A DNA stretch of 64,000 nt from Cryptomeria japonica (lineage: Eukaryota > Streptophyta > Pinopsida > Cupressales > Cupressaceae): assembly GCF_030272615.1 (NCBI RefSeq), contig NC_081409.1, positions 20,398,260 to 20,462,259 on the forward strand, read 5' to 3'. The notes below the pieces were generated by a model that saw only the letters and a list, made by a program, of their open reading frames with translations, did not search any database and was not told the origin of the DNA. Numbering within the stretch: position 1 is the first letter of the stretch; each line of letters begins with the position of its first letter. Below are positions 22,040 to 34,087 of the stretch, in pieces. The position numbers and the translations under genes were made by a program.

Positions 22040-23182
22040 CTAAGACTTTCTAATCCATTTATTCTCATGATCCTTTCGGATATCATCAACCTTTTGTTTT
22101 CCCTTCTCATTGAATTTGTCATTTCCTCCCGATAGGTTCTTGCTTCTGCAAAATTCAGCAGCTTGTCCTACTTTGTTGCATGCATAATAGGTGACATTGT
22201 TCTTTTGAATTGCCTTGTTGTAACCTTGATCATTTCTTGACTGACATTGATTAGCCATATGTCCAAACTTTCCACATGCATGACATTTTACATTCACTCT
22301 ACAATCTGTTGTCCTATGACCATACGTTTTTCATTTGAAACACTGACTGGTAAATGAATTATTGTTTTGATTGACTTTATTTCTGCATTGACTTGCCATA
22401 TGACCAAACTTATTGCAAAAAATATATCTACCATTAAATTTATGAGAATTGGGTTTCCTTACTGATGACCTCTAATTCCGGTTGACTGGTGGATTCTTCT
22501 AATTGTTCTTCTAACCAGATGTACCATCCTGATTTGCAGAACCAAAGCTTTCTCCATGCTGAAATATAAGACCTCTAGTGTCTCCATTGTCCCTTTGATT
22601 CTTCAATAACTCATCAAGCTTTGTAGAACTGACCTTGAACTTGTCTTTGTACTCATTTGCAGAATCCAAATCACTTCTTAGAACTGTCATCATTCTTTCC
22701 AACATTTTCTCATTATTATGAGATTTTACTAATTCAGTTCTCAATATATCATTCTCATGTGCCAATATAATGCATTCTTCAGATCTGTCTTTAAGAGATT
22801 TGGCAAGATTTTCTTCATTCTTCTTTTGATCTTCAATCTCCTTGGACATCCTCATGGTTAGGGCTTACATTTCATTCTTCATGACACTATTTTCCTAACT
22901 CAACTTCTAACATAGTTCCTTAAGAGAATTATTTTCTTCATCATCCTAGTTTTTTAATTGATCATAGAGTTCTTTCATTTTGGCTTGAGTAGACGACAAC
23001 CTCTCTTGTAGAGTAAAGATAAATTCCTTCACAGATCTCAGCTCATCTTGCAACTTAATGTTCCTCAATCTTTCAGCATCACAGTTTTCAATAGCTACTT
23101 CAAGTTCTTTCCTCAAACTAATCTCCATGGATTCCAAATTCACGATCTTCCTCAAGCTATTAGACTTATTTTTGGGCACTAG
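22040..23182 (-). pseudogene. E Gag: coiled coil and zinc-knuckle array
   Basis: The coding starts right at the primer site (about 23182) with a Leu/Glu/Lys-rich coiled coil (23182-22511, two stretches separated by stops) and has no copia Gag N-terminal (UBN2-type) domain before it. Four CCHC-like modules follow: CNKFGHMASQC (about 22410), a damaged one with YGHRTTDC (about 22320), CHACGKFGHMANQC (22291-22250) and a degenerate CNKVGQAAEFC (about 22180-22148). Several stops and frame changes are present. Element F at the right edge has the same design. Confidence 0.75.
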
Positions 23183-23194
23183 ACTCTGATACCA
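23183..23194 (-). promoter_or_regulatory. Primer-binding site of E
   Basis: In the element sense TGGTATCAGAGT, two bases after the LTR end at 23197; complement of initiator tRNA-Met. Confidence 0.85.
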
Positions 23195-23196
23195 GT

Positions 23197-23279
23197 TGTT
23201 GGAATCCAAGAACACTGAGAGGGAGGGGGGTGAATCAGTGTTCTCTAGGAATTATTAATTTTAACCTTATTAACACAAC
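23197..23279 (-). repeat. E right (5') LTR, first segment
   Basis: Starts TGTTGGAATCCAAG like 12370 and is cut by G3. The last five bases, ACAAC (23275-23279), form the target duplication of G3 with AGAAC at 43533-43537 (one mismatch). Confidence 0.85.
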
Positions 23280-23659
23280 TATAGCATCATAAAATTGAGA
23301 CCCTTGCAATATTCAACCATATTAGGGTCCTCACGCATGCGAATCAAATCCCTAAGCCTAATTGGAGATTGGAGATTTGCTCAACATCTAAAAACTACAT
23401 CTTTCTTGCCCGAACTGAATCCTATCCTGAAAAAAAGGCACGACAAGAGTGTGGTGCCCCTGTCACTACCCTATTTTGGGGAAGGACCCTTTGCAATTTT
23501 GCATTGGAGGTTTGCATTGAGCAGAAAAACTCCCTCGGTGTCGGCCTGTGACAAAAAATTAGTTCATTTGATGAGTATATAAGTTGCATTTCACTTTCCC
23601 ATTTTGCATAGAGGATAAGAAAGTTTTCATAAGCAAGAAGTTCATGAGATCATGCATTC
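23280..23659 (+). repeat. G3 5' LTR, first segment
   Basis: Begins TATAGCATC (the canonical TGTAGC start with a G-to-A change). It carries the TATA box at 23576-23582 and ends at the CATTC target site of N (23655-23659). Confidence 0.85.
23576..23582 (+). promoter_or_regulatory. TATA box of G3 5' LTR
   Basis: TATATAA, at the same LTR place as in A and in the G3 3' LTR. Element N is inserted about 80 bp downstream and would interrupt any transcript. Confidence 0.5.
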
Positions 23660-25106
23660 TGTAAGGTAAGCACAGTGCGAAAAATGCTCTCCTATCGTCA
23701 ATTCTAAGGGGATTAGCAGGAAAGGACGTATTTTAATTTTAGTTTGTAGTACATTAAAATAAGCACAGATAGAATAGCACCAGAGAAAGACAGCAGATAT
23801 ATGCGGGAAAACCCTTACAGGTAAAAAACCCACCACCAAAGAGAGATCACTTTATTCAGTAAACAACACGATTACAATAAAGTTATCAGATCCTCTTTTC
23901 CAGACTCTGATCTTAGAACTTTGTTCTCACCACATGTAGACACATCAACTTGGCTACTTATAAAACCATCACCTCCACACAGCCTTCATGCACACCCTTC
24001 TTTTCTCTGCTCATCGGTTACATCTCTAGCAACCGTCATCTGTCCAACCAAACATTCCTCTGTCAGTTTGTATAACAGCCTTGGAATGTAACCATTGAGT
24101 AACAACCTGTCCATTCATGAACTCATGGAAAACATATTATCCCACATTCATCTGAAAGTCAGGCTGGTTCGTATTCAAATACACTGACAGAAATATTCCA
24201 AGTATCTGCCTACTAGTCTTTTGGACTTCAGTCTGAGCAACCATCCGCAGTCGGACACTTCCCCATCGGCCATTAGAACTAGCATTGAAAATTTACCCCG
24301 ATATCTGATCAACAGTAAATGACTTCATCAGACTTCGGTGTAACTTTCATCTAGTCAACCCAGTCACCAAAGGAAACCTCATCGTGTATTGATGTAGCAA
24401 GCAACCATTTCTCCTGATCTTCGATGATACCCCAATCATCGAAGGCAATTCCATCAATTCATCAGGAAGACAACCAAACAGCTATCCTGATCATCTGATC
24501 TTCCTTGATCTCTTTCTGCACTCCACCACATGGTACCCCCTGATTGGCTCCGAGGTCCCTACCCTGCCACCTTAGCACGACCTCACTAAACGCTCGAAAT
24601 GAAGCTCTACTTTGTCTCTGGGTCCCACCATGGTTGCCAATTTGCAGGGAATAAACTTTGTGCATCTTGCCATAACTATATAGTGACAATCGTTCGATCA
24701 TCCCAGACTTGCTCACTCATTAACTTGCTTGAGCTTTTGTCTTGTTGGGTCCCACCATTTGATCGCCAAATCGTGATGGATAACCTTCGTACATATCGCC
24801 ATAGCGGTATAGCAACAATCATTCGATCATCCTAGACTTTCTCCCCTGTTAACCGATCATAGGAAGAAGGTTCCATCGGCCATCGGCATAACTACAAACA
24901 AGCAATCCTGATCCCTGATAAACCAGACACGGAGGATACATCAGGTAGACCTAACCCGATACTTCTCTGCAACATGTTCATTGACCAAAGCTACACCAAT
25001 AGGAAAAGTCCACAACTCGATAGCTTCCGAAAGGTTGTTCCATCAGGGTAAGTTACACCAATCATCTCGAACACTGGTCAGGAAAATTCGAGGCATATTT
25101 CCAACA
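23660..25106 (-). repeat. N 3' LTR (1447 bp)
   Basis: Plus-strand ends TGTAAGG and TTCCAACA. It has the copia block GGGAAAACCC...AAAAAACCCACC and a TATA-like TTTTATAAG in its own sense near 23960. Compared with 27245-28698 it has many substitutions. Confidence 0.92.
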
Positions 25107-25120
25107 ATCTCCCACTTGCC
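25107..25120 (-). promoter_or_regulatory. Polypurine tract of N
   Basis: In the element sense GGCAAGTGGGAGAT precedes TGTTGGAAATATG of the 3' LTR; nearly the same tract is used by C1. Confidence 0.75.
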
Positions 25121-26389
25121 GAGGAATTTACTGGACTTGTATACCATGTCAAACACTTACAGATTTCACTAAGAATCATGGAATCTAAAGCCCATCAATT
25201 TTGATATATCACTTGATCAGAAAACATCAAGAAAAGAAATTAACATGTGCACCTATGTAGAGAAGTCTCATCTCCTTCATGAACACTTCCACCTTCTACC
25301 ATACCACTGCCACTAGACATACATATAAGCTATCCACTGAGAAAACTACAACTCTGTCTCCCAAGCATACAAAACTCATGATCCAAAAAATAGTTGAATG
25401 TACAAACATTTGTTACAGACATAGCTAGAATAGCACCCACAGCAAGTGCTAGCACATCCAACTACACATACCCTTAAGATATACCAAAATTAATTTTAGA
25501 ACATTACCATGTACAACCTATTACTCACACTCTCAAGCTTCACATGCAATACATACCAAGGAGCTCCCACTGCAAAGGTAATGTCAAAGTTGAAAATAAC
25601 CATTTACAACATCACATAGAAGTGAATAAATCTTTGTACCAAGAGCTTTCCCAATACTGACTGGAAACAAAGAACCTGCAAGCAAGTCTTCACAACACCC
25701 TATCTCATGCCCTTCTACACCCACCTCTTAAATGTCAACTGTGTTATAATAGATGAATGCATCTCAGTTGGACCTATTAATCCTTCCAACACATACATCT
25801 CTAGCCACAAGAGACAGATAGCACCATCCATGTTTCCATGTATCCATGAGCACCTGTAACTGATCAACACATGCCAACCTCCAAATACATAACCACATTA
25901 TCATGAAGTATCAAAAAATATGATCAATGTACTCAAAATATAGAAACAAAAAAAACTAGATCATTGTCAAATTTCCAACTACAGAGTCGGGAATATAAAA
26001 ATGGCAAACATGATCTGAAACATCTCTTCCAAAGAGATTACATGCTCTATATGAACACAACCATATTATGTCAAAACTCTAAATGCATCTCAAGAGTGTA
26101 CCCAGACATAATATAACACATCCTAGCTAAGGAAAACATGTCAAAATATGACATAAACAACATCTCTACCAAGGACTTATGAATCATCAAGATGTCAGCA
26201 TCTTTAGTCACATGAAGATCATCCACCATCAAATGATGATTATACATCACTACTAAACATGGTACCAAGTCTTACATGGCATCATGACAAACATCTTCTT
26301 CATGAAGATTGAACCAGACATCAATAGATGTCTGACTTGCCAAAGCAGCTCAGAAGGCATCTCCATCCTCATTTTGTGAGGACCTAGAA
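25121..26389 (-). other. N interior without recognisable coding
   Basis: About 1.27 kb where pol should be. I see no protease, integrase or RT motif on either strand; a short open stretch (26268-26071) gives no known motif. It probably holds non-coding sequence left after loss or replacement of pol. Confidence 0.5.
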
Positions 26390-27137
26390 TCTGAAGAACT
26401 CTTATTTTCTTTCTTCTTCTTCACTTTGCAATCCTTCCGAATGTGACCAACCTGCCCACAATTCTAGCACTTTGCTTTGGACTTATTTCTAGAAGCGAAC
26501 TTTCCTTTGACTTGGATTTAGAATTCTTGTCCTCTGTCTTGCCACGAACAACAAGGGCCTCCTTGACCATCTCAAAAGATTTCCTTTGTGTTTCTTCTGA
26601 CAACAATGAAGAAACCACATCTTCCATCTTGAAAGTGGTTGTTGTACTCCCAATGGCCATTACTAGATGATCCCATGTGTTAGGAAGATAACATAACAGA
26701 AGCATACATCGATCTTCATCATCAATCTTGACTCCCATGGAAGTTAGCTGAGCAACCATCATGTTGAAAACATTCAGATGATCTGCAATAGATGTACCCT
26801 CGTCCATATTCAAGGAATACAACTTCTTCCTCAGGAACAAATTGTTTACCAGAGACTTCCCCTGATAAATATCTCCAAGTTTCTTCCATAGAAGATGTGC
26901 AGTCTTTTCCTCATGAACATTTAAAAAAAAAGAGTCTACCAAATTGAGTCTGATCAATCCTTTCGCTTTTCTATTTGCAAGATCCTAGTCTTCTTGCTTC
27001 ATGCGTTGAGGTTTTTGTCCAGACATAGTAACCCACGGATCTCGATCAACTAGAAAATATTCCATCTTGAGTTTCCACAACTCAAAGTTTGAACCATTGA
27101 ACTTCTCAATCTCCACTCATCCAGAAGTGTGTGCCAT
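26390..27137 (-). pseudogene. N copia Gag (UBN2 type), broken
   Basis: Starts at ATG 27137 (MAHTSG) and runs through EKFNGSNFELWK, KAKGLIRLNLVDS, NNLFLRKKLYSLNM and DHLVMAIGS, all typical of copia Gag; two early stops and one late frameshift are present. After the frameshift a zinc knuckle with NCGQVGHIRKDC (about 26465-26425) and a Lys-rich stretch remain. It is close to the Gag of C1 (DSLVMAIGS, GHIRKDCK), so N and C1 are related lineages. Confidence 0.85.
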
Positions 27138-27230
27138 CTCAATCTGCAAACCAGATATTCTACCAGACTCCCACTAAAAGTAGAATTGACACAAAACAGC
27201 CCTACTCGACAAGGATAACACAGCTAAATG

Positions 27231-27242
27231 GCTTTGATACCA
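27231..27242 (-). promoter_or_regulatory. Primer-binding site of N
   Basis: In the element sense TGGTATCAAAGC, close to the initiator-Met complement TGGTATCAGAGC, two bases from the LTR. Confidence 0.8.
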
Positions 27243-27244
27243 CT

Positions 27245-28698
27245 TGTAAGGAAAGAACAGTGCAGAAAATGCTCTTTTATTGTCAATTCTAAGGGGATTA
27301 GCAAGCAAGGAAGTATTTCAATTTCAGTTTGTAGTACATTAAAAAAAGCACAGACAGAAGATTAAGATGAACCAGACATAATAGCATTAGAGAAAGACAC
27401 CAAATATACATGGGAAAACCCTTACGGGTAAAAAAACCACCACCAAAGAGAGATCACTTTATTCAGTAAACAACACGATTACAATAAAGTTATCATATCC
27501 TCTTTTCCAAACTTTGTTCTCACCACATGCAGACACATCTACTTGGCTACTTATAAAACCATCACCTCCACACAACCTTCATGCACACCCTTGTTCACTC
27601 TACTCATCAGTTACATCTCTGACAACTGCCATCTGTCCAACCAAACATTCCTTTGTTAGGTTGTATAACGACCTTGGAATGTAACCATCGAGTAACAACC
27701 TATCCATTCATGAACTTGTTGAAAACATATTATCCCACATTCATCTGGAAGTAGGGTTAGTTCGTATTCATATACACTGACAAAAAAATTCCAAGTGTCT
27801 GCCTACTAGTCTTTTGGACTTCAGTCCGGGCGACCATCCACAGTTGGATACTCCCGATCGACCATCGGAACCAACACTAAAAATTTACCCTGATATCTGA
27901 TCAGTAGTAAAGGACTTCATTGAACTTTGGCGTAACTTTCATCTAGTCAACCCTATCACTGAAGGTGACCTCATCGGGTATCAGTGTAGCAAACAACCAG
28001 TTCTCCCAATCTCTGATGATACCCCGATCATCGAAGGAAATTTCATCGGGTCATCGAGAAGACAACCAAATAGCTATCTCGATCATTTGATCTTCCTTGA
28101 TCTCTTTCTGCACTCTACCATGTGGCACCCCCTGATTGGCTTTAGGGTCCCTTCCCTTCCACCTTAGCACAACCTCACTAATTGCCTAGAATGAATCTCT
28201 TCTTTGTCACTCGGTCCCACCATGGTTGCCAAGTTGCACGGAATAATCTTCGTGCATCTCGCCATAGCGGTATAGCGATAATCATCTGATCATCCAGGAC
28301 TTGCTCACATGTTAACTTGCCTGAGCTTCTCTCTTGTCGGGTCCCACCATTTGGTCACCATGCCACAATGGATAACCTTCGTGCATCTTGCCATAGCGGT
28401 ATAGTGACAATCGTTCGATCGTCCCAGACTTTCTCACCTGTTAACCGATCAAAGGAAGAAGGTTCTATCATCCATCGACATAACTACAAACAAACAATCC
28501 TGATCCCTGATAAACCAGACAAGGAGGATACATCGGGTAGACCTAACCCAATACTTGTTTGTAACATATTCATCGGTCAGAGTTACACCAATAGGAAAAG
28601 TCCACAACCCGATACCTTCCCACAAGTTGTTCCATTGGTGTAAGTTACATCGATCAACCCAAACACTGGTCAGGAGAATTCGAGGCATATTTCCAACA
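27245..28698 (-). repeat. N 5' LTR (1454 bp)
   Basis: Plus-strand ends TGTAAGG and TTCCAACA, partner of 23660-25106. It is followed at once by the second CATTC and the rest of the G3 5' LTR. Confidence 0.92.
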
Positions 28699-28703
28699 CA
28701 TTC

Positions 28704-29487
28704 AAGCATTCAAGAATCCCTTTTAAGCATTTAGCATCTCAAGTCTCCTTGCAAGGCTAGGTGTTGCATTCAAGTCAAAGATTCAACCATTGAAGAAGAG
28801 ATTCATTCAAACATTCAACTTCATACAAGCAATTCTATCAACATTTCTATCACAACCTCCCTTGAGGTGATTTACATTTCAGTCTTTCATTTATATTTAC
28901 TTGCAAGTACTTTCTTTCATCATTTGGTTAATTCCAAAACTGGGGTTTGACCTGAAGGCAAACCCCCAATCCCAACTCCTTTTCCTCTATTTTTTGTGTG
29001 TAGGTTGCAGGTGCGCAGCTGTACTTTCAGATTTGGACTCCATTTGCAGAGGCGGAAAAAACCTTTTCGTTTCATGTATTTTTTGGAGGACTGTGTACAC
29101 TTTCACCACAGTTTGGGAAACTTTTTCTCAAATTCACAGGGTGGCTTCATCTCGACATATTATGGCCAGATCCAGGTGCACAGCTTCATAGTACGCTTCT
29201 ATCTCAAGTTATAATCAGATCTTTGTCACTTTTTTACTTGGTCATAAGTACACAATTCAATCAATTCAAATCTCATTCCAGAAGAGGGGATTAACTTACC
29301 ATTCTTATATCACTTAGAATTCAATCTTCTTCTCTAGAGGTTGAATCTAGTGCATTTTTACCCCTCTTCTAATGTAATGCATGAAAAGTTTTTGAAGGGA
29401 AATTTGAAATGAAACTTTCATCTCTCCTCAGAGGGAAGAAAAAATTTCCTCTAGATCTCTCATTCGCTCATTTTCCTCAACATTACA
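28704..29487 (+). repeat. G3 5' LTR, second segment
   Basis: Continues the G3 LTR after N and ends CATTACA before TTTTGGTGAACTC. It contains the conserved hairpin GGGGTTTG/CAAACCCC (28942-28966) and matches 42746-43532. Confidence 0.88.
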
Positions 29488-29490
29488 TTT

Positions 29491-29506
29491 TGGTGAACTC
29501 AACGTG
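29491..29506 (+). promoter_or_regulatory. Probable primer-binding site of G3
   Basis: TGGTGAACTCAACGTG three bases after the LTR end. It starts with TGG as expected for a tRNA 3' complement but is not the initiator-Met type; the tRNA is not assigned. Confidence 0.5.
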
Positions 29507-30509
29507 TTGCATGCTTTCCTTTGAACAAAATTGCAAGTTTAATTTTTCTGCACACTTAGTGGTTAATTCATTCAAAACCCTAGTTTTAAAATTGAAATCG
29601 AGCTTGTGTTTTGCTTGTTATTGTCTTAGATCTGAAATTTGCTTTGTTTGTCAAATTCAATTTTCTCCTTGTCTTGTTCAATTTGCAAAATCAACTTTAC
29701 AAAATTAAGTGGTCAATTGTTCAAACCCTAATTTTCAAAAATTATCTTGAACTTGTACAAAAATTGAATTCCCATTCAATTTTAAGATTTGTGATTGTTT
29801 TCAGATTTGTCTTCATTCCTGCATTCAAATTTTTAATTTCCCTCTTCTTTTCAAAATTCAAATTTCAAAAATTAAGTGGTTAGGTCATAAAACCCTAATT
29901 TTCAAAATTAATTGGATTTTGTACAAATTTCAATCAATTTAATTCAAATTCAGATTTCTAAACATTCTCCAAGGTGTCCCTCCCCTTTAGGTTTGACCCT
30001 TTTCAAATTTGCAATCCAATTCCCTTTTTTCTTCAAAACCCTAATAGGTTCCTATCATCGTAATGTTCATCCCTGAAAATTTTGAAAAAGTTGGTCGGAC
30101 CATGTGCATTTTCGCCACGATCCTCGACCTTTTTCCTGAAATTTTGGAAGACTCTTATGACTGTATTTAATAGCCTAAATCTAGAAGATTGACTACTTTT
30201 GTCGATTTTTGATAGCTCTAAAATAAAAAAATATCTCCAAAATTCAACATTTCAAATTTTAAGAAATTTTTTAAAATTAAGAGGTTAATTATAATCTGCC
30301 TTGATTTTAAAAATTATGTTTTTTTAACAATTTTAAAATTAAGTGGCATCCCCTTGGCCCTACTTTTATAATTCCAATTTCCTTTGAAATCGTGTCATTA
30401 TCTTCCTCCAACAAAGTTCAAATTTTTTAATCATATTTCTTTAAATTTTGCATTACTCAATTTCGTAAGCTTTGTTCAAAATTCAAATTTTCAATTTTCC
30501 CTCTAGTGC
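29507..30509 (+). other. G3 leader, AT-rich
   Basis: No gene is supported. A loose repeat of the words AAAATTAAGTGGT and AAACCCTAATTTTCAAAA recurs at about 29556, 29701, 29866, 30270 and 30332 with irregular spacing. Confidence 0.5.
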
Positions 30510-33500
30510 ATGAGTTTTACCACTATTAGTCCTACCTATAATATCCCTATTAGACAAAGCATTAGAATTAAGGCCTCCCAAGGTTTAATTGCTGAGGACA
30601 TGGAGCCTAATTTGGGTGAATTCTTTAATGAGGATAATGCTAATTCTTCCCATCCTAATCATGTCCCTATCTATCCAATTGATGAATCCCATGATGAACA
30701 CGAAGAAGATTTGACTAGAGTTTCCATAGATCAACTTTCAAAATTGGAAAATCAATTCGATAACTTTCAACAATGGATGTCTCAAGAGTGCCCTAATAGT
30801 GAAGCTCTTCCATTAATTGAAGGCCTTAAATGCATGGTTCAAAGTGATAAGAATGTAATTGATATATTGCATGGCATTGCTCATATTGTTGATTCTAATG
30901 TCATGTAAATCAAGAGTTGTGTTGAGAACTTAGGTTATTCACAACCTTCAAATTAAATCAATTCTTCTATTCCTTTGACCACTTCAATGGCTAGTATTCC
31001 TACTTTCACTTCAAACATCATGGCTACATCAACTCAAAATGTCATTCATACAACCATTGGTCATGGGGGAAATCCCTCTTCTTCATTTAATCCTCCATCT
31101 TTACCTATGTCTTCGATAAGTATTCCTATTATCCCTCAACCAATCAATGTGACACAAGGGGGAAATTCATTCAACAATTTTGTTCCTCCTTTAATTGTCT
31201 CATTTCCTATGCAGTCATCTGCTATGCCCACTTATCATAATGTCCCACCACCTTATTCTCAAGCCATGCCTTCCTTCAATAATATCACACCACCTTCCCA
31301 ATCAACTATGTCTCACATCAATTCTTCTACAGAAAAAACCATTAACAATCTTGCTCAAACTATGTCTTCCTACAACAACAAATTGCTTCTATGAGTCAAT
31401 CCAAGTTTAGTGTGCCTACCTTTGATGTTGCGAGCTCACTTTCTCTTGATATTGTTAAAGTCATTCCACATAAGCATGTTGAGGTCCCTCAATTGGAACT
31501 CTATAATGGAAAAGGTGATCCTCTCACACATGTCAAAACATTTCAAACAGTGTGTACTGATTTTGCTTATGATCAAAGATTGCTTGCAAAATTGTTTACA
31601 AGAACATTAGGAGATAAGGCTTTACAATGGTGTTTCTCTTTGCCTTCTTATTTCATCACTTCTTTTCAACAACTAGAAAATTCTTCCATCCAATAATTTC
31701 AAAATAACATTGGTCCTAAAATCACTTTGACCAATTTAATGCATTGTAAACAAGGTGCTAAGGAAAAAGTGATCAATTTCATTAGTAGATATAAGCATTT
31801 GTGTGCTCAAATTTCTTTTCATGTACCTGATAATGATATTTAAAGAATTTTCATTTCTAATTTGCAAAAATATATTAGAGAAAATCTTATTTTGTCTAGG
31901 TTTACTTCCTCTCCGTAGTTGTGTACAACACTCCACAATTATCAACTGGTTGTGAGTCAAATGGAGCAATCCACTCCTATGGCTCCAAGTGATAAAGGGG
32001 ATAATGTTCAACAACTGTTTGCGAAGTTCAAACCAACAAAAGGCTTCATCAAGTTCAATGATACAATCTCCAACAACAATGTGAATGTTACAATAGGTGT
32101 GCCTTCTATTTCTAAATTTTTCAAAAGAGAAAGACAATTTACTCCTTTGAATGAATCTTTACATAGTATTATATCTCAGTTGTTGCAAACAAATGTTATC
32201 AAACTTCCTCCTATAAAACAAGTTGATCCTCTTAAACTTGCATTTGCTTGTTTTGATAACAATTCATTTTGTCAATTTCATCGTCAACTTGGTCATGATA
32301 CTAAGAAATGTTTCACATTGAAAAGTAACATTCAAGATTTGAATGATAAGGGAAATAAATCAGTAGCTCCTCCTAATCAAAATCTTAAAATTTTTACCAA
32401 TCCTTTGCCTTCTCATACCTCTAACATGATTGAGACTGAGTATACTTCTTTCTCCTCTGAAGAATTCACTTCTATGGCTCTGAACTTGGCAAATATGGTA
32501 GAAAAACAAGATACGTCTAGAGATTCTTGTATTACATTTGACCCTAGTGAGACCATTAGAGCATCCGATGGTCCTTTATGCATAGTTGCAAAGGTTAAGG
32601 ATATACCTTTCTGTGGTGCTCATGTTGATCCCTCTTGCGTGGTTAACATCATCACTGAGGAGTATCTTTTCACTTTACGATTGCATAAACCAATATATGA
32701 CGCCTCTAATGTAGTTGTGAAGTTATTTGATGGATTCTCTTGTCCTACCATTAGCTCTATCACCCTTCCTGTTGAAGTTCATACTAAATCTATGGATGTT
32801 GATTTTTTTATCATACCCTCTTCCGAGCAATTTCGTGTGAAGTTGGTCTATCCTTGGCTATCTTCCATGAAGGCTATTGCTTCTCCAGTCCATAAGTGTT
32901 TGAAATTTCCTCACAATGGCAAATCATAACTGTGAACCATAGCCTATTTAGACCATCTGAAAGAAGCCCTGGCATTCCTATTGATTTATTTTGGCCTAAG
33001 CAATTTCAATCCCTTCCATTAAGGAGCGATGCTCTTTTTCAATCTTATCAAAAATGGAAGAAAGATGTTGTCTTATCCTTAAGTTAACCTAGATCCCCAA
33101 CACTTGGCATTCCTATCATCCTTGAAGATGAATTTCTTCCCCTCATGGATAGAACTAATCTCCCTCCTAAGGAAGATCTTTAATCTATTCCTATGGATGT
33201 GACTATGCCTTCTCCTAAGAAGAACAACAATATTCCTCCTAAGGTTAGACCTGTACCTCCTCCTCTTGATGGACCTGGCCTTCTTCCTACAACTAACATT
33301 TCTCCTTTATATGGTGCAGTTCCACCTCCTTCCTCTTATAGAGAGAAGAGGCATGCTTCCCCTCTTGTCCAACCTAAAAGACCTCAACCTAAACTGTCAA
33401 CTATCAAAGAGAAAAATGTTCCTACTTTTTCAAATATTCCTCCTCCTTCTCAACCTTCTACTAAGACTCAATGAAATCATTGTGCGAGGGAACACCAATG

Positions 33501-33914
33501 AATACATTGTTCTCAATCTCATGAAGTTGTCCCTCAAGCTATTCCATCTCCTAAAACTCCAACAATTGATATTATTCTCTTTTCTCCTAAACAAGATGTT
33601 GAATCTAGCTCTCCAAATCGTAAGTTGCAAAAAACATATGATGGTTTTACTTCTACTCATGTGCAAGCTCCTCTTTCTATAAATCTTTATGAGGAAATAG
33701 GGAACCATTTTATTCATGATGGAAATATAACTCCTAATGCTTGTGATAGTGATTATGAATATGTTGATGTTGACAAGCATTTATCAACTGAATTCTCAAA
33801 AGCCCTAATCCTAGCTCCTATAGCTGAACAAAGTGACTTACTACATGATCATATTCCTTGTTTGGATCTTGCGATAGCTCCATCTACTATTCTTGATGTC
33901 TCTCCTTTGGCATG
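30510..33914 (+). pseudogene. G3 Gag, protease-like and tail polyprotein (broken)
   Basis: Probable start ATG 30510 (MSFTTISPTYN). Order: acidic N-terminus; Ser/Thr/Pro-rich linker (30975-31390); Gag core with VPQLELYNGKGDP and LGDKALQW (31460-31640); a knuckle FCQFHRQLGHDTKKC (about 32268-32312); and a protease-like domain ending PVHKCLKFPHNG (about 32890-32925). The expected DGGAG motif reads DPSC. Next comes the Pro-rich tail (33190-33480), then a decayed Arg cluster and an acidic end. Frame changes lie near 31385 and 32920. Stops include 30906, 31694, 31841, 31916, 33085, 33181, 33472 and about 33498. The ORF is cut at 33914 by the solo LTR and its last 20 codons lie at 41569-41629. No RT follows. 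Confidence 0.82.
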
Positions 33915-34087
33915 TGATGTAGAGTGGATTGTCTCTCACCTATTTGTGCTACCTTGTCTAGGTATCTCCTCCAAGCTACACAAGAACCATCCAATTATTC
34001 TACACCTCACACCCTCCAAGGGTCTGCAAGACTTACCCTCTCTAACCCTCCCAAGGTCCTTATGCTAGGATAAGCACTTGTTGTTTT

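Larger units (their letters stand above)
23660..28698 (-). mobile_element. N: gag-only (non-autonomous) copia element
   Basis: Two LTRs (1447 and 1454 bp) with TG...CA ends and a perfect 5-bp target duplication CATTC (23655-23659 and 28699-28703). The primer site, on the right, shows it is read on the minus strand. The 2138-bp interior has a decayed gag and no recognisable protease, integrase, RT or RNase H. The LTRs differ at many sites and by a 20-odd bp indel, so it is older than C1. Confidence 0.93.

Noticed and set aside
29556-30350. Telomere-like AAACCCTAA words in the G3 leader
   Set aside because: They occur singly inside a longer AAACCCTAATTTTCAAAA word with no tandem TTTAGGG run, so they are not interstitial telomere repeat.
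33915-34087. Continuation of the G3 coding region
   Set aside because: It departs from the element A alignment at GCATG, begins with TG, and the true continuation is found after the second GCATG at 41569.
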